A stretch of 49,928 nt of DNA from Flavobacteriaceae bacterium (GTDB lineage Bacteria; Bacteroidota; Bacteroidia; Flavobacteriales; Flavobacteriaceae). This document shows positions 39,743 through 49,073 of this stretch, in pieces; positions within the stretch are counted from its first letter, which is position 1; each line of letters opens with the position of its first letter. The notes under the pieces are model-generated. The model was given only the letters and a program-made list of their open reading frames with translations, ran no database searches and had not been told where the DNA came from. The stretch is taken from the NCBI GenBank assembly GCA_024644745.1, contig JAHEHF010000014.1:1-49928 (forward strand), given 5' to 3'. The position numbers and the translations under genes were made by a program.

Positions 39743-41938
39743 ATGACACGTATTGTTATATTTTGCTTTCTTGTGCTTATCGGATGCAAGCCGGAGCCCC
39801 ATAATGATTCTCAATTATCAGAAAAGGGCAGGTGGCTTGAAAGGGCCTCGCGAACAGAAATCATCAGAGATGATTTTGGAGTACCCCACATTTATGGGAA
39901 AACTGATGCGGATGCCGTATTCGGGCTGCTGTATGCACAATGTGAGGATGATTTTAACAGGGTTGAACAAAATTATATTTGGGCCCTGGGGCGCCTTGCA
40001 GAAATTCATGGCGAAAAAGCCTTGTACAGTGATTTAAGGGCCAGGATGTTTATGACCAAAGAAGAGGCCATTGAAAATTTTGAAAATAGTCCTGAATGGC
40101 TGCAGAAATTATGCATCGCCTTTGCAGACGGAATCAATTACTATTTGTATTCGCATCCGGAGGTAAGGCCAAAGCTGATCGATCATTTCGAACCCTGGAT
40201 GCCCATGTATTTCAGCGAAGGTTCCATAGGGGGGGACATTGAACGAATTTCCACGAAAAAAATAAAAAAATTTTATGAAGCAGATCACGAATCTGAGCTG
40301 GCGGAGGTCTATCATGGAATGCAGAAATTAGATTTTGGAGAAAGTCAGGGTTCCAATGGTTTTGCCATTTCAGGAAAATTAACATCTTCAGGCAATGCCA
40401 TGCTGCTGATCAACCCTCATACCTCATTCTTTTTCAGGGGAGAGGTGCATGTGGTGAGCGAAGAGGGTCTGAATGCGTATGGAGCCGTAACCTGGGGTCA
40501 GTTTTTTGTATACCAGGGCTTCAATGAAAAAACGGGATGGATGCATACCTCCACAGGCACTGACATTATGGATGAATTTGAAGAAACCATCATTGAGGTT
40601 TCCGAGGGACTTCAATACTTATATGGAACAGAAAAAAGAAAAGTGGAAACCATCCCTGTAAAGCTTTCTTATAAAACTGATACAGGCATCAAGGAAAACA
40701 CCTATGAAGTGTACAGAACGCATCATGGACCGATCACCCATTCCAATGAGGATAAATGGGTTGCCACCGCCATGATGTGGGACCCGGTCAAAGCACTCCA
40801 GCAGTCTTTCATAAGAACCAAGCAAAAGGATCATCAGGGATTTAGAAAAATGATGGATATGAGGACCAATTCATCCAACAATACAGTATTTGCGGATGCA
40901 AGCGGCAACATCGCCTATTACCACGGGAACTTTATCCCCAAGAGAAATGACGCCCTGGATTATACCCTGCCTGTCGACGGGAGTGATCCTGAAACAGACT
41001 GGCAAGGGCTGCATGAAGTTGATGAGAACATTCTGGTCGTCAACCCTGAAACAGGATGGATACAGAATTGCAACTCCACGCCTTTCACTTCAGCCGGAGA
41101 TGATAGTCCCCGACCAGAAAATTATCCGGCCTATATGACTTCTTTCCCTGAAAACTACAGGGGGGTCCATGCCATATCCCTGTTGAGCAATTCAGATGAA
41201 CTTACATTAGACAAACTGATCGAGCTGTCTTATGATCCTTTCCTTCCCGGAGGAAAAGAGCTTGTGGAGGGACTTATAGAGGCTGCAGATTCGAGCCAAA
41301 TTTCAGATCCAAGGCAGCTCGCAGCAATTGAGGTGCTGAAGTCCTGGGATTTTAAAGTCGATGAAAATTCTATCGCCATGACCCTGGCCCAGTTCTATCT
41401 GAATGCCTATAGAGCATCCGGCTATGCTCCTTACGGCCGAAGAGAATTTATGCGAATGATCAGCTATATGAGCAAGGGATCTTCAGCCCGGGAACGCCTT
41501 GAAATTTTCACCACGGCGCTCGACAGGTTGGAATCTGATTTTGGAAGCTGGAAAACACCATGGGGCGAATACAACAGGTACCAGAGACTCAATGGCGATA
41601 TTGCACAAAACTTCAACGATGATCTGCCTAGCACACCCATAGGATTGGCAAGTGCCTCCTGGGGTGCCCTGGCTTCCTTCTCAGCAATTTATGGTGAAAA
41701 CACAAAACGCATTTACGGGGTCCATGGAAACAGTTTTGTGGCCGTTGTCGAATTCGGTGAAAAAATCAGGGCAAAATCCTTGCTTGCCGGTGGGCAGAGC
41801 GGAGATCCTGGTTCTGTGCACTTTTCCGATCAGGTAGAACTCTATGCCCAGGGTAAGTTCAAACCCGTTGCATTTTACAGAGATGATGTATTGAAAAGGG
41901 CTGAATCCAGATACCACCCGGGAGAAGAAAAGCAATGA
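39743..41938 (+). CDS. Penicillin-acylase-family Ntn-hydrolase lipoprotein
   Basis: 731-residue member of the penicillin/AHL acylase family, made as a precursor that cuts itself before the catalytic serine. Lipobox at C15 (LIGC) points to an outer- or inner-membrane anchor. The A-chain-like part (about 35-200, RTEIIRDDFGVPHIYG) is followed by the autocleavage site QGSNGFA with S204 as new N-terminal nucleophile, then the B-chain region with GWMHTSTGTDIMDEF and an essential-type NNTVFADASGNIAYY motif. Likely substrates are N-acyl compounds (acyl-homoserine lactones, N-acyl amino acids or lactams). The linker between chains is short. Stands alone on the plus strand. Confidence 0.9.
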   Translation: MTRIVIFCFLVLIGCKPEPHNDSQLSEKGRWLERASRTEIIRDDFGVPHIYGKTDADAVFGLLYAQCEDDFNRVEQNYIWALGRLAEIHGEKALYSDLRARMFMTKEEAIENFENSPEWLQKLCIAFADGINYYLYSHPEVRPKLIDHFEPWMPMYFSEGSIGGDIERISTKKIKKFYEADHESELAEVYHGMQKLDFGESQGSNGFAISGKLTSSGNAMLLINPHTSFFFRGEVHVVSEEGLNAYGAVTWGQFFVYQGFNEKTGWMHTSTGTDIMDEFEETIIEVSEGLQYLYGTEKRKVETIPVKLSYKTDTGIKENTYEVYRTHHGPITHSNEDKWVATAMMWDPVKALQQSFIRTKQKDHQGFRKMMDMRTNSSNNTVFADASGNIAYYHGNFIPKRNDALDYTLPVDGSDPETDWQGLHEVDENILVVNPETGWIQNCNSTPFTSAGDDSPRPENYPAYMTSFPENYRGVHAISLLSNSDELTLDKLIELSYDPFLPGGKELVEGLIEAADSSQISDPRQLAAIEVLKSWDFKVDENSIAMTLAQFYLNAYRASGYAPYGRREFMRMISYMSKGSSARERLEIFTTALDRLESDFGSWKTPWGEYNRYQRLNGDIAQNFNDDLPSTPIGLASASWGALASFSAIYGENTKRIYGVHGNSFVAVVEFGEKIRAKSLLAGGQSGDPGSVHFSDQVELYAQGKFKPVAFYRDDVLKRAESRYHPGEEKQ

Positions 41939-41994
41939 GGCTCAAAACCGGAATGAAATCTATTTTAGGTCTGATGAAAAAAGTAGTCAAGACA

Positions 41995-42201
41995 TCACTC
42001 CCAATCAGATTCCTCCAGTTCAAAAATCAGATCTACCTCGGTGTCAAAAATGTTTGCCAGTTTTAGGGCCAGTACCGTTGAAGGTACATATTTCCCCAGT
42101 TCCATGGCATTGATCGTTTGACGGCTTACTTTGGCCAGCTTTGCCAGTTCGGCCTGCGTGATATTCTTTTTGGCCCTTTCTACCTTGATGCTATTCTTCA
42201 T
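41995..42201 (-). CDS. XRE-family HTH regulator (small)
   Basis: 68-residue Cro/CI-type HTH protein covering little more than the DNA-binding domain: IKVERAKKNITQAELAKLAK then VSRQTINAMELGKYVPS, the YozG-like form. Its start overlaps the end of the upstream membrane-protein gene by 11 bp, so the two are translationally coupled. This pair is common in Bacteroidota. It probably binds the inverted repeats in the shared promoter (42691-42745). Confidence 0.92.
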   Translation of the reverse strand: MKNSIKVERAKKNITQAELAKLAKVSRQTINAMELGKYVPSTVLALKLANIFDTEVDLIFELEESDWE

Positions 42202-42667
42202 GGCTCATTGATTTGTTGAGTTTGTACACCTGCCAGTTGAACCTGATGATAAAGATGAGCAGAATCGTAAACATATTAAATATCAGAACCCAAAAAAAGC
42301 TTATTCCATAAATAAATATCATTGAGAACAACAGCACTGCGTAATTTACATAAGTGGCCCAAACCAGCGATTCAACCCTTATTTTCGCAATCAGTTCATC
42401 TTCCTGCTTTTCTTTTGAAAAAGCGGCCATCAGAAAACTAAAGATCAAAACCACCCCGATAATTTCGTTCAGTATATTATTCCTGGTCATTCCAAACACA
42501 AATTCTTCACCCATGATTTCATCTACAAAAATTGCGGGAACATTCATATTGAATACCTCAGGTTCCAGATCATAATTCACAACGATCAGGCCCAATATGA
42601 CAGCCGGAATGAGTATGATCAATCCAATTTTCTTGTAACGGTGCGGAAATAAATAATTTAATTTCAT
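42191..42667 (-). CDS. Four-helix membrane protein coupled to XRE regulator
   Basis: 158 residues with hydrophobic helices at about 14-31, 66-84, 101-121 and 123-143 and short polar loops. Not recognised beyond the small membrane proteins that accompany YozG-like regulators. A role in sensing membrane state for the regulator is only a guess. Overlaps the regulator gene by 11 bp. A good promoter precedes it. Confidence 0.82.
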   Translation of the reverse strand: MKLNYLFPHRYKKIGLIILIPAVILGLIVVNYDLEPEVFNMNVPAIFVDEIMGEEFVFGMTRNNILNEIIGVVLIFSFLMAAFSKEKQEDELIAKIRVESLVWATYVNYAVLLFSMIFIYGISFFWVLIFNMFTILLIFIIRFNWQVYKLNKSMSHEE

Positions 42668-42690
42668 GACAATTCATTTAGATTATGATT

Positions 42691-42745
42691 CAAATGTAAA
42701 GTATTTATTGCTTAATGACAAAAATATTTTACATTTAGTATACTA
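42691..42745 (-). promoter_or_regulatory. Promoter and candidate operator of the XRE operon
   Basis: On the minus strand TTG (42721-42719), 20 bp, TACATTTG (42698-42691). A 9-bp inverted repeat AAATGTAAA (42692-42700) / TTTACATTT (42728-42736) covers the -7 element, and the palindrome TAGTATACTA (42736-42745) lies just upstream. These are candidate autoregulatory sites for the small HTH protein. Confidence 0.55.
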
Positions 42746-43006
42746 TTTTTTACTATTATTTCAGTAATCATTCATGAAATTGCAACACAAGAAAATACAT
42801 CTCAGGTTTAGAATACCTTAACAGGTTCTGAGACATCAACATTGAAAAATTATTTCCAATTCACACAATAAATTATTTTTCAGGCCTTTAACAATATTAA
42901 AGTGGCTTATTCGTTTTTTTACCGAATATTTAAACGAGTGGTTCAATCTATAACTTTCCCCCTAAGAGTCCATATGATTGGACCATAAGTTTAAAATTCT
43001 AAATGA
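42746..43006. other. Intergenic DNA without recognised features
   Basis: AT-rich spacer between the XRE operon promoter and the serine hydrolase gene end. I see no gene; a weak 5-bp hairpin (GTCCA/TGGAC at 42968-42983) lacks a T tract. Confidence 0.4.
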
Positions 43007-44323
43007 TCATTTTTTGCTCAAACGAAAATGACGCATCACGAATGATGACCTGACCAGTCCGACACCAAAGGTCAGTAACACCAGTATCAGACTCCCCTTT
43101 ACAATGGTATCAAGCATTTTATCCTTGAGCCGCGCAAATAAGGTAATATCAACTTTTCCAGTTCTCCAGTAAACCCATTCACCTGCCAGTTCAGTAGCCA
43201 ATAAAGGATGACCGGTTTCGAGAACAATGACTCCATTTCCGGATTGAGGGTCCAGTCTAACAGCCGTATTAATTGCCGGAGTGCTTTTTCCATCATGACC
43301 AATGATAAAATCTCCGTTCTCGGTGGGTGAATAAAGCATGGTTCCCAATCCCCAGATATCGATTCCCATCGATTTTGCATGGGCCTTCCTCATCATCAGT
43401 ATCGTTTCGGGTTGAAGCACATTTCTACCGACAGGTTCATTTTTGCCTCCTTTTAAAAACACCCTGAAGAAGATCTCCATATCAGATAAGGAAGTGTATA
43501 AGGAAGTGGCTGCAAGAGAAGTATAACGGTAATGCCTTGCTTCTGTTCCGTCGCGATTATAAAATTCCGCCAGGGTAAAAGCAGAAGCGTCTTCCCAGGT
43601 ATAGGAAGAATGGACCATTCCCAAAGGCTTAAATACAGCCTTCTTCATAAATGCTGGAAAAGGCTGACCGCTTACTTCTTCCACTAATAACTGGAGCAGG
43701 GTATAGCCACCTCCTGAATATACAAATTTCTTACCTGGTTCGATCCCTACTCTCACAACTCCGTCCACTCCTTCATCAGCATCTGATGCCCTGGTCAGTG
43801 ATGCTTCAAGTGACTGAATTTGCTTCCCGGGCTCGAACCCTGAATATCCGAGTCCGTCTGTCAGGCCAGCTGTATGGCTCAAAAGTCTCCTCACTGTCAC
43901 CTTGTTATTGCTGAATTCCCCCTGCGGCAGCTCCCACCGTGTTAAGTACTTGCCCACAGGTGCGTCCAAATCAAGTTTTCCCTCCTCCACCAATCTCATT
44001 ACCCCGAAAGCGGATACCCACTTGCTTAAAGAGGCAACCTGAAAAACCGTGTTTCTGTCAACAGGCTTTCCTGCACTGTAAAATATTTCATCCTCAATAA
44101 TACCTTGATTGACTATGGCCATAGCAAAATTGCCGACAAATTGCTGATCAATTATTTCGCGAACAGTCGCTGCAAAATCTTCAGTTTTTTCCCCCTTGGT
44201 GATGGAATCGTGCCACAAGCCATTCTTTGTCCCCCAAAAAACCAGCGCTATCCAAAAAACCAGGAGACAACTTGTAACCAATACATATTTGAAAATGCGT
44301 TTCATGCTCAATTGTAATTTCAA
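43007..44323 (-). CDS. Serine hydrolase of the beta-lactamase/class C family
   Basis: 438 residues with an N-terminal membrane anchor (about 12-31), a PF00144-type serine hydrolase domain (about 50-390) and a C-terminal membrane helix (about 410-426). The SxxK nucleophile motif is S98-L-S-K101, the second motif is Y202-S-G, and HDG (343-345) replaces KTG. This pattern is typical of EstB/AmpC-like peptidases and esterases rather than true resistance beta-lactamases. The domain faces the periplasm. An internal ATG at 44305 is an alternative start. Substrate unknown. Confidence 0.9.
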   Translation of the reverse strand: MKLQLSMKRIFKYVLVTSCLLVFWIALVFWGTKNGLWHDSITKGEKTEDFAATVREIIDQQFVGNFAMAIVNQGIIEDEIFYSAGKPVDRNTVFQVASLSKWVSAFGVMRLVEEGKLDLDAPVGKYLTRWELPQGEFSNNKVTVRRLLSHTAGLTDGLGYSGFEPGKQIQSLEASLTRASDADEGVDGVVRVGIEPGKKFVYSGGGYTLLQLLVEEVSGQPFPAFMKKAVFKPLGMVHSSYTWEDASAFTLAEFYNRDGTEARHYRYTSLAATSLYTSLSDMEIFFRVFLKGGKNEPVGRNVLQPETILMMRKAHAKSMGIDIWGLGTMLYSPTENGDFIIGHDGKSTPAINTAVRLDPQSGNGVIVLETGHPLLATELAGEWVYWRTGKVDITLFARLKDKMLDTIVKGSLILVLLTFGVGLVRSSFVMRHFRLSKK

Positions 44324-44501
44324 TGACAGGCAAAGGTTTTAGCCAATAGGCAGGTGGCGATTTGACTCAAAATCAATTCATTATACCATTATAATTGACC
44401 GGAAGGGGAACGATGTATACACGACTCAGTCGGAATTTTGTTACAGCAATCAACAAAATGGGCAACCGATCTGCATGATGAAGGTTCGAAATTTAATCTG
44501 C

Positions 44502-45599
44502 TCAAAGCTTTTCTTGTTTACGGGACTTGTAAACATAGCTATAAGGATCATTTTCAACCGAGTTAATTCTTAAAGTCGTCGAATTTTCGTAGAATTTCAA
44601 TAAGTCCTTAACAGCCGGCTGGCTCTCAAGCAAGGCTGCCAGGTTGTTCAGTTCATCAATCTCTAAAGTGCTTAATTCACTGTACTTTTTACTTAAGAAT
44701 CTGAATTCTTGGTTGTCATCCTGCTGAGTTACATCCTTTCCATTGTCATCAAAGACTCCGGGAACTTCATGATTCAGCAGGCTATAAAAATCAAGAAGCA
44801 TTTGGTATCGGATATGGGTTTTTCCGTCCTTTTCTCCCTCAGAATAAGCATCGTTTATAAATTCAGGGGTATTTATTTTTTGCCATGCCTCGCAGGCCAA
44901 TTCAAAATATTGATCCGGAAGGTGATAACCAACATCCAACCCGTAAGACCTTAAGTATTCGGGTCTGATATCCAAGATGCGCCATGTTTTGCTCCTTTCA
45001 TCCCAATATTCGGTAACCCAGTGCTCTATTGACTTGTTTACTTCCTTCATATAGAGCGTATACTGGTCAAATACAACTGAATCCACAGGTGTCTTATTCG
45101 CGTATTTATTCACATTGCGCCAGAATTCAATCGCTTTGTCACCTTTGTAAAGATTGGTCAGGTAGCCGACACGAATTCTGGCAGGGATTCCTTTGGCTCT
45201 CAACATACTTGTGCTAAAAATAGATTCCTTGGTACAGGCCCCGAAGATCCTGTCTTGCAATTTTCGATCTATACTCAAGGTCCCGTCGCCTTTCACTTTC
45301 AAGGTATCCAGAATATCCTTTATGTCATGATCTGCAAAGGTAAGTCTCCTTTCAGATCGGGGTATTTTCCACTGAGATAACATTGTGTGATGCACCGATT
45401 GAACATTGGCCACATCACACATTTCCTGAAGGTCATCAGGAAGGTTTTTAAGCATATATTCATTTTCCTGGGGATCGGTCAACCTGCCGTACTCAAGATA
45501 ATCGAAATCAACTTGCTCCAAATCATCTTGCCCTTTTGTCTGGCAACCTGCAGCGAGCATCAGTAGGACAAGCATCCAAATTAGGAAACCTCGATTCAT
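44502..45599 (-). CDS. Transglutaminase-like lipoprotein
   Basis: 365 residues with lipobox C19 (LAAGC). A transglutaminase-core fold is indicated by the triad C122 (GACTKES), H193 (IEHWVTEYWD) and D210 (TWRILD), with the familiar RAKGIPARIRVGY segment after the cysteine. Such bacterial proteins are usually cysteine peptidases or scaffolds. The C-terminal 120 residues are predicted helical and unassigned. Predicted periplasmic or surface-anchored. No operon partner. Confidence 0.88.
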   Translation of the reverse strand: MNRGFLIWMLVLLMLAAGCQTKGQDDLEQVDFDYLEYGRLTDPQENEYMLKNLPDDLQEMCDVANVQSVHHTMLSQWKIPRSERRLTFADHDIKDILDTLKVKGDGTLSIDRKLQDRIFGACTKESIFSTSMLRAKGIPARIRVGYLTNLYKGDKAIEFWRNVNKYANKTPVDSVVFDQYTLYMKEVNKSIEHWVTEYWDERSKTWRILDIRPEYLRSYGLDVGYHLPDQYFELACEAWQKINTPEFINDAYSEGEKDGKTHIRYQMLLDFYSLLNHEVPGVFDDNGKDVTQQDDNQEFRFLSKKYSELSTLEIDELNNLAALLESQPAVKDLLKFYENSTTLRINSVENDPYSYVYKSRKQEKL

Positions 45600-45678
45600 G
45601 GTATTTTTAAATAAATATATTACTATTTATTATGAATTCCTTTTTTCGGGGAATCTGATCTCACATGATTGATTAAAA

Positions 45679-46341
45679 TCATATTTTCCCATGGGCCACA
45701 TTTTTCTTTTTAAAAAGGATCGTTGCGAACCAAAAAAAAGTTACGAGCGTCCATAGGCCAAGAAACGGACCCAGGTCTATCAATCCTGATTCTGCCGGGC
45801 TAACAGGAAAGGTGATCATGTTTAAGGTCAGCAAGGCCAAAGAAATCAAGGAGCCCGTCCACCCCAGAATTTTATGAAAATCAGGGCTTTTTGCAATATT
45901 GATCCCGAACAAAAACCAGGCAATGGTTATAAAAATATCAAAAGCCACATCCATACTTGCCTGTACCCTGTTTACCCCTTTGAACACAGACTTGAGCAAG
46001 ACTTTTGCATCATCACTTGTGGCACCTTGCATGGCCTGTTCATGCCAGATAAAATTAGCTTGCTGGATCACAAGAAATACCAGGGCAATCGTTGCCCCGA
46101 TTATACCAAATAAACAGCCGATCTCAAGTGAGGATGTATGATTTTGTCTTTTCAAAAAATGATAGAGACCCATGAATCCTATGATCCACAACAGAGGGAA
46201 CGTGAAGGCAAGGATCAGCACAAAAGCATCTGGAATAAAAGAGAAAACAGCGACTGAAAAATAAAAGATGATCGATAAAATCCCGGCCAAAGCTCCAATT
46301 TTCTCTATTTGAAGCAATGAATTTTTATGTTGTTTCTTCAT
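45679..46341 (-). CDS. DUF4386-type membrane protein
   Basis: 220 residues with about six hydrophobic helices. The order (an N-terminal pair, then a loop with HEQAMQGATSDDAKVLLKSV, then a pair ending in an FPVSPAESG loop) fits the DUF4386 family of unknown function. Inner membrane. Same strand as the transglutaminase-like gene, with 79 bp between them, but no promoter is evident in that gap. Confidence 0.72.
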   Translation of the reverse strand: MKKQHKNSLLQIEKIGALAGILSIIFYFSVAVFSFIPDAFVLILAFTFPLLWIIGFMGLYHFLKRQNHTSSLEIGCLFGIIGATIALVFLVIQQANFIWHEQAMQGATSDDAKVLLKSVFKGVNRVQASMDVAFDIFITIAWFLFGINIAKSPDFHKILGWTGSLISLALLTLNMITFPVSPAESGLIDLGPFLGLWTLVTFFWFATILFKKKNVAHGKI

Positions 46342-46455
46342 AAAATGTTGTTTATAATGTTAATGACCTCATAAAGAGCCAGATTGTTACAGTTCTATAA
46401 AGAAATCTTGTCAGGATCATTTCACAAACCTGCAGATTTTCCCTTTGCTGGCTTT

Positions 46456-47460
46456 TCACCTTCCATGGGGGTTGAGATCAGGAAGTGCCTCTTGGTTTTT
46501 AAGAAAACGTTGAAACCAATCAATCGTTTGTCTGTTGGTTTCTTCTCTGAATTCAGACAGGCCGTGATCACCGCCCTCCATCATGATCAGCCGGTAAGGC
46601 ACCTTGTACTTCTGAAATTCTAATGCCAGCGACATCGATTGCTCAGGTTTTACCCTCCAGTCGGCCGTGCCGTGCATCATTAAAATAGGAACGTTTTTAG
46701 GGAATTTATCAACCCATTTGATGGCAGATCGATCGTTTAGGGCCGATTCCTTGTTGTTTTGATAATCAGGAACAAGTTCAGCAATGACATGGGTTTCCAT
46801 ATCGGGCCTGTCTGCGATCGTTTCAAAAAGATCCGATACGGCCCCTCCAACCACTAAAGCTTTGATCCTTTTTGTCCGGGTGAGCGTCAGGTAACTCATC
46901 ATACCTCCACGACTCCATCCATACATCCCGATCAAAGAGGCATCAGCTTTTGGGTTCTGTTCCAGAATAGGGATCAGGTTCAGGATGTCATTGACCTCTC
47001 TGCCGCCAAATTCTTCCATTCCCTCTCCTCCGTCTACGCCTCTGTAATTACTCGCAGCAATGACATAGCCCTCCTTGAGCAGGCTTCCGAACAGGAATAC
47101 CATTCTGGCGGGATTGAGCATTCCGAATTCCCGATTTCCTCCACGATTGTATATGATGCCCGGATATTTCCCTTCTTTTCTGGGTTCATAGACATAGCCC
47201 GCTACTTTTAATCCGTCGCTGAAATAAATGATCTTGTATAGGGCATAGTCATCCAAGAATTTAAATGAATCATGCCAATCCAGTCCATCATCATTGTTTT
47301 TAACAAAACGATCAGGATTTTTGAACTTTGAAAAAGTATGTAATAAGGAATCTTTGGTGATCTCTTCTTTACTGAAGACTGAACCGTCTGCCTGAGCATT
47401 TGATGCCCAGCAAACAAAGATCAAAGTATTGAGAAACAAGATTTTGGCTATTTTGATCAT
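46456..47460 (-). CDS. Secreted S9-type alpha/beta hydrolase
   Basis: 334 residues from the preferred ATG at 47460, which begins the signal peptide MIKIAKILFLNTLIFVCW. An in-frame ATG at 47514 would place 18 extra residues before it and spoil export. Prolyl-oligopeptidase-type catalytic domain: nucleophile elbow GMYGWSRGG (S183 from this start), acid in HGTADWRVKPEQS and histidine in GGDHGLSEF. Probably a periplasmic peptidase or esterase. Part of a small group of hydrolases up to the window edge, all on the minus strand. Confidence 0.88.
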   Translation of the reverse strand: MIKIAKILFLNTLIFVCWASNAQADGSVFSKEEITKDSLLHTFSKFKNPDRFVKNNDDGLDWHDSFKFLDDYALYKIIYFSDGLKVAGYVYEPRKEGKYPGIIYNRGGNREFGMLNPARMVFLFGSLLKEGYVIAASNYRGVDGGEGMEEFGGREVNDILNLIPILEQNPKADASLIGMYGWSRGGMMSYLTLTRTKRIKALVVGGAVSDLFETIADRPDMETHVIAELVPDYQNNKESALNDRSAIKWVDKFPKNVPILMMHGTADWRVKPEQSMSLALEFQKYKVPYRLIMMEGGDHGLSEFREETNRQTIDWFQRFLKNQEALPDLNPHGR

Positions 47461-47545
47461 GCCTATTGCTTTTTTTGGTTTTTTACTTTTAGCCAAAATA
47501 CCAAATGAAATCATTTCACATCATTTGTTACTGACCTTTATTTTT

Positions 47546-48517
47546 CTATTTTTTTAATTCTTGCTCCTCCGATAGTCCTATAAACCAGTCTATCAATTCC
47601 CTTTCATCAACGATGTTCCAGCTATGAGGATGTTTACTACCGTCTTTCCTGTATCCTTTGTTTTGGGTCGTGATGAGCTCGGCCTGAAGGTTGCCCATAA
47701 TTTTTAATTCATTCACCAGGGCAGCCATGTCAATGGCATTCATGGCATAATAATCTTTTCTCCTGGTTTCGATCCACCAGTTGACATCCGGTTCGGTATA
47801 GCATCTCAAAGCGGTATTTTTTAACAGATCCAATTTTGAATTTTCATTCGAAGCATAACTATAGGGGGAATAATTCAGGTACGCTGATAAGGCCTCTGCC
47901 GGGGTCCCTCCTAAATTCGTTTTCAGATATTCAGATACCCATAGGCCTTCATTTGCCGCAATTTGATTGAAATTCAGGTTTCCTGCCCTTACCCCTGCCT
48001 TGTAAAAACGAACCATGTCGAGTGGAGCGTCACAAATTGCAATGGCTCTGGGTGCCAATCTAAAATCAGCTTCATTACTTTGAGCGTACATGGCGAGTTT
48101 CAGGGCACGGGTTCCTTCCAGTGACATCCCGCAGAACAACAAATTGTTCTCAGGTATTTTATAATCGGAAATCACTTTCCGGATATAATTCTGTATTTCT
48201 AAAATGCTTTGGTCATCAAAGAAAAACTCTAACCGGTTGTTCGTTGTGGCGTAAATTACCGCCAATTGCCTGGAAAGTGCATAATCAATGATGAATTCAC
48301 TTTGAGCCGTGTCTCTTCTTGCATGTGTGAATACCACCATGCCTTTTATGATTCCCTTTTCAGGCAGCCAGGCGGTATAGCCAGGATTTACTTTCGGAAT
48401 TTTGATCCCTGCAGCCAGAGTGATATCTCCCTTAACGGGAGTTTCCTTATTGACAACAATTTGTGCCGGAAGACTCAATGCACTGAAAAAAATACTGATC
48501 CATATAATTGTTCTCAT
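47546..48517 (-). CDS. Secreted alpha/beta-hydrolase-fold protein
   Basis: 323 residues with a signal peptide (1-19, ending LPAQ). The fold is suggested by GMVVFTHARRDTAQSEF and the nucleophile elbow GMSLEGTRAL (S132). The elbow reads G-x-S-x-E instead of G-x-S-x-G, an unusual replacement. A candidate histidine is in KHPHSWNIVDE near the C-terminus. No closer family could be recognised; carbohydrate esterase or peptidase are options. Located 86 bp upstream of the S9-type hydrolase and possibly co-transcribed with it. Confidence 0.8.
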   Translation of the reverse strand: MRTIIWISIFFSALSLPAQIVVNKETPVKGDITLAAGIKIPKVNPGYTAWLPEKGIIKGMVVFTHARRDTAQSEFIIDYALSRQLAVIYATTNNRLEFFFDDQSILEIQNYIRKVISDYKIPENNLLFCGMSLEGTRALKLAMYAQSNEADFRLAPRAIAICDAPLDMVRFYKAGVRAGNLNFNQIAANEGLWVSEYLKTNLGGTPAEALSAYLNYSPYSYASNENSKLDLLKNTALRCYTEPDVNWWIETRRKDYYAMNAIDMAALVNELKIMGNLQAELITTQNKGYRKDGSKHPHSWNIVDERELIDWFIGLSEEQELKK

Positions 48518-48552
48518 ATTAATGAATTAAATCTCCTGCTGTTAGTTGCACC

Positions 48553-49062
48553 TTACCAGGTGCCGGCATAGGTCAGGTCTTCACTTGTTTTTAGTTTCAA
48601 ATACTCAAATTTGAGTTTCATGACCTGCCTGATATGAAGGTAATCGTGCGCGAGCCAGTTTGTTAAAAACAACCAGGCTGTCATTTTGCCAAATTTTGGA
48701 TGATCATATGCATTGTTCCAATTCGGTTCAGCAAGGTTTTGAAGCCACTGAACAGATTGTGTTCTTTCTTCGAGAAAGTCATGTAATTTCGCCTGATAAT
48801 CCTGTTCCATGTATTTTCTGCTTTCCACCCATCCCTGAGGATCAATCTGAGGTAGTTTCAACCCGGGGTTTTCAAGCACGTGTATTGTGCGGGCTCTGAA
48901 ATCCTCTCGCTCCTCATCATATAAATGGCATATGATTTCAAGCATGCACCATTTTTCGGGAAGGGGCCTCCACAAGATCATCTCTTGATGCAACCCTGTT
49001 AACAATTGTCTGAAAATAGTTTTATTGGATGAAAGCTCTTTGGTAATTTCCTGGTAATCCAT
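48553..49062 (-). CDS. DinB/DfsB-fold protein
   Basis: 169-residue four-helix-bundle protein of the DinB superfamily, with the metal-site histidines in MLEIICHLYDEEREDF (H47) and NWLAHDYLHIRQ (about 139 and 143). Members include thiol transferases (bacillithiol or mycothiol-type) and proteins of unknown function; this copy cannot be assigned a reaction. Cytoplasmic. It starts 11 bp after the end of the epoxide-hydrolase-like gene, suggesting an operon. Confidence 0.88.
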   Translation of the reverse strand: MDYQEITKELSSNKTIFRQLLTGLHQEMILWRPLPEKWCMLEIICHLYDEEREDFRARTIHVLENPGLKLPQIDPQGWVESRKYMEQDYQAKLHDFLEERTQSVQWLQNLAEPNWNNAYDHPKFGKMTAWLFLTNWLAHDYLHIRQVMKLKFEYLKLKTSEDLTYAGTW

Positions 49063-49073
49063 TTTTAAAAGGT

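Noticed and set aside
42968-42983. Small hairpin GTCCA-TATGAT-TGGAC after the serine hydrolase gene
   Set aside because: A stem of only 5 bp without a T tract is not enough for a terminator call.
43007-44323. Antibiotic-resistance beta-lactamase
   Set aside because: Membrane helices at both ends and YSG/HDG motifs fit the wider serine hydrolase family; nothing specific to resistance enzymes is seen.
45669-45682. FNR-like sequence TTGAT-TAAA-ATCAT near the end of the DUF4386-type gene
   Set aside because: It overlaps coding sequence and no TTG-N20-TAnnTTTG element lies at the distance found in the 29-32 kb cluster.
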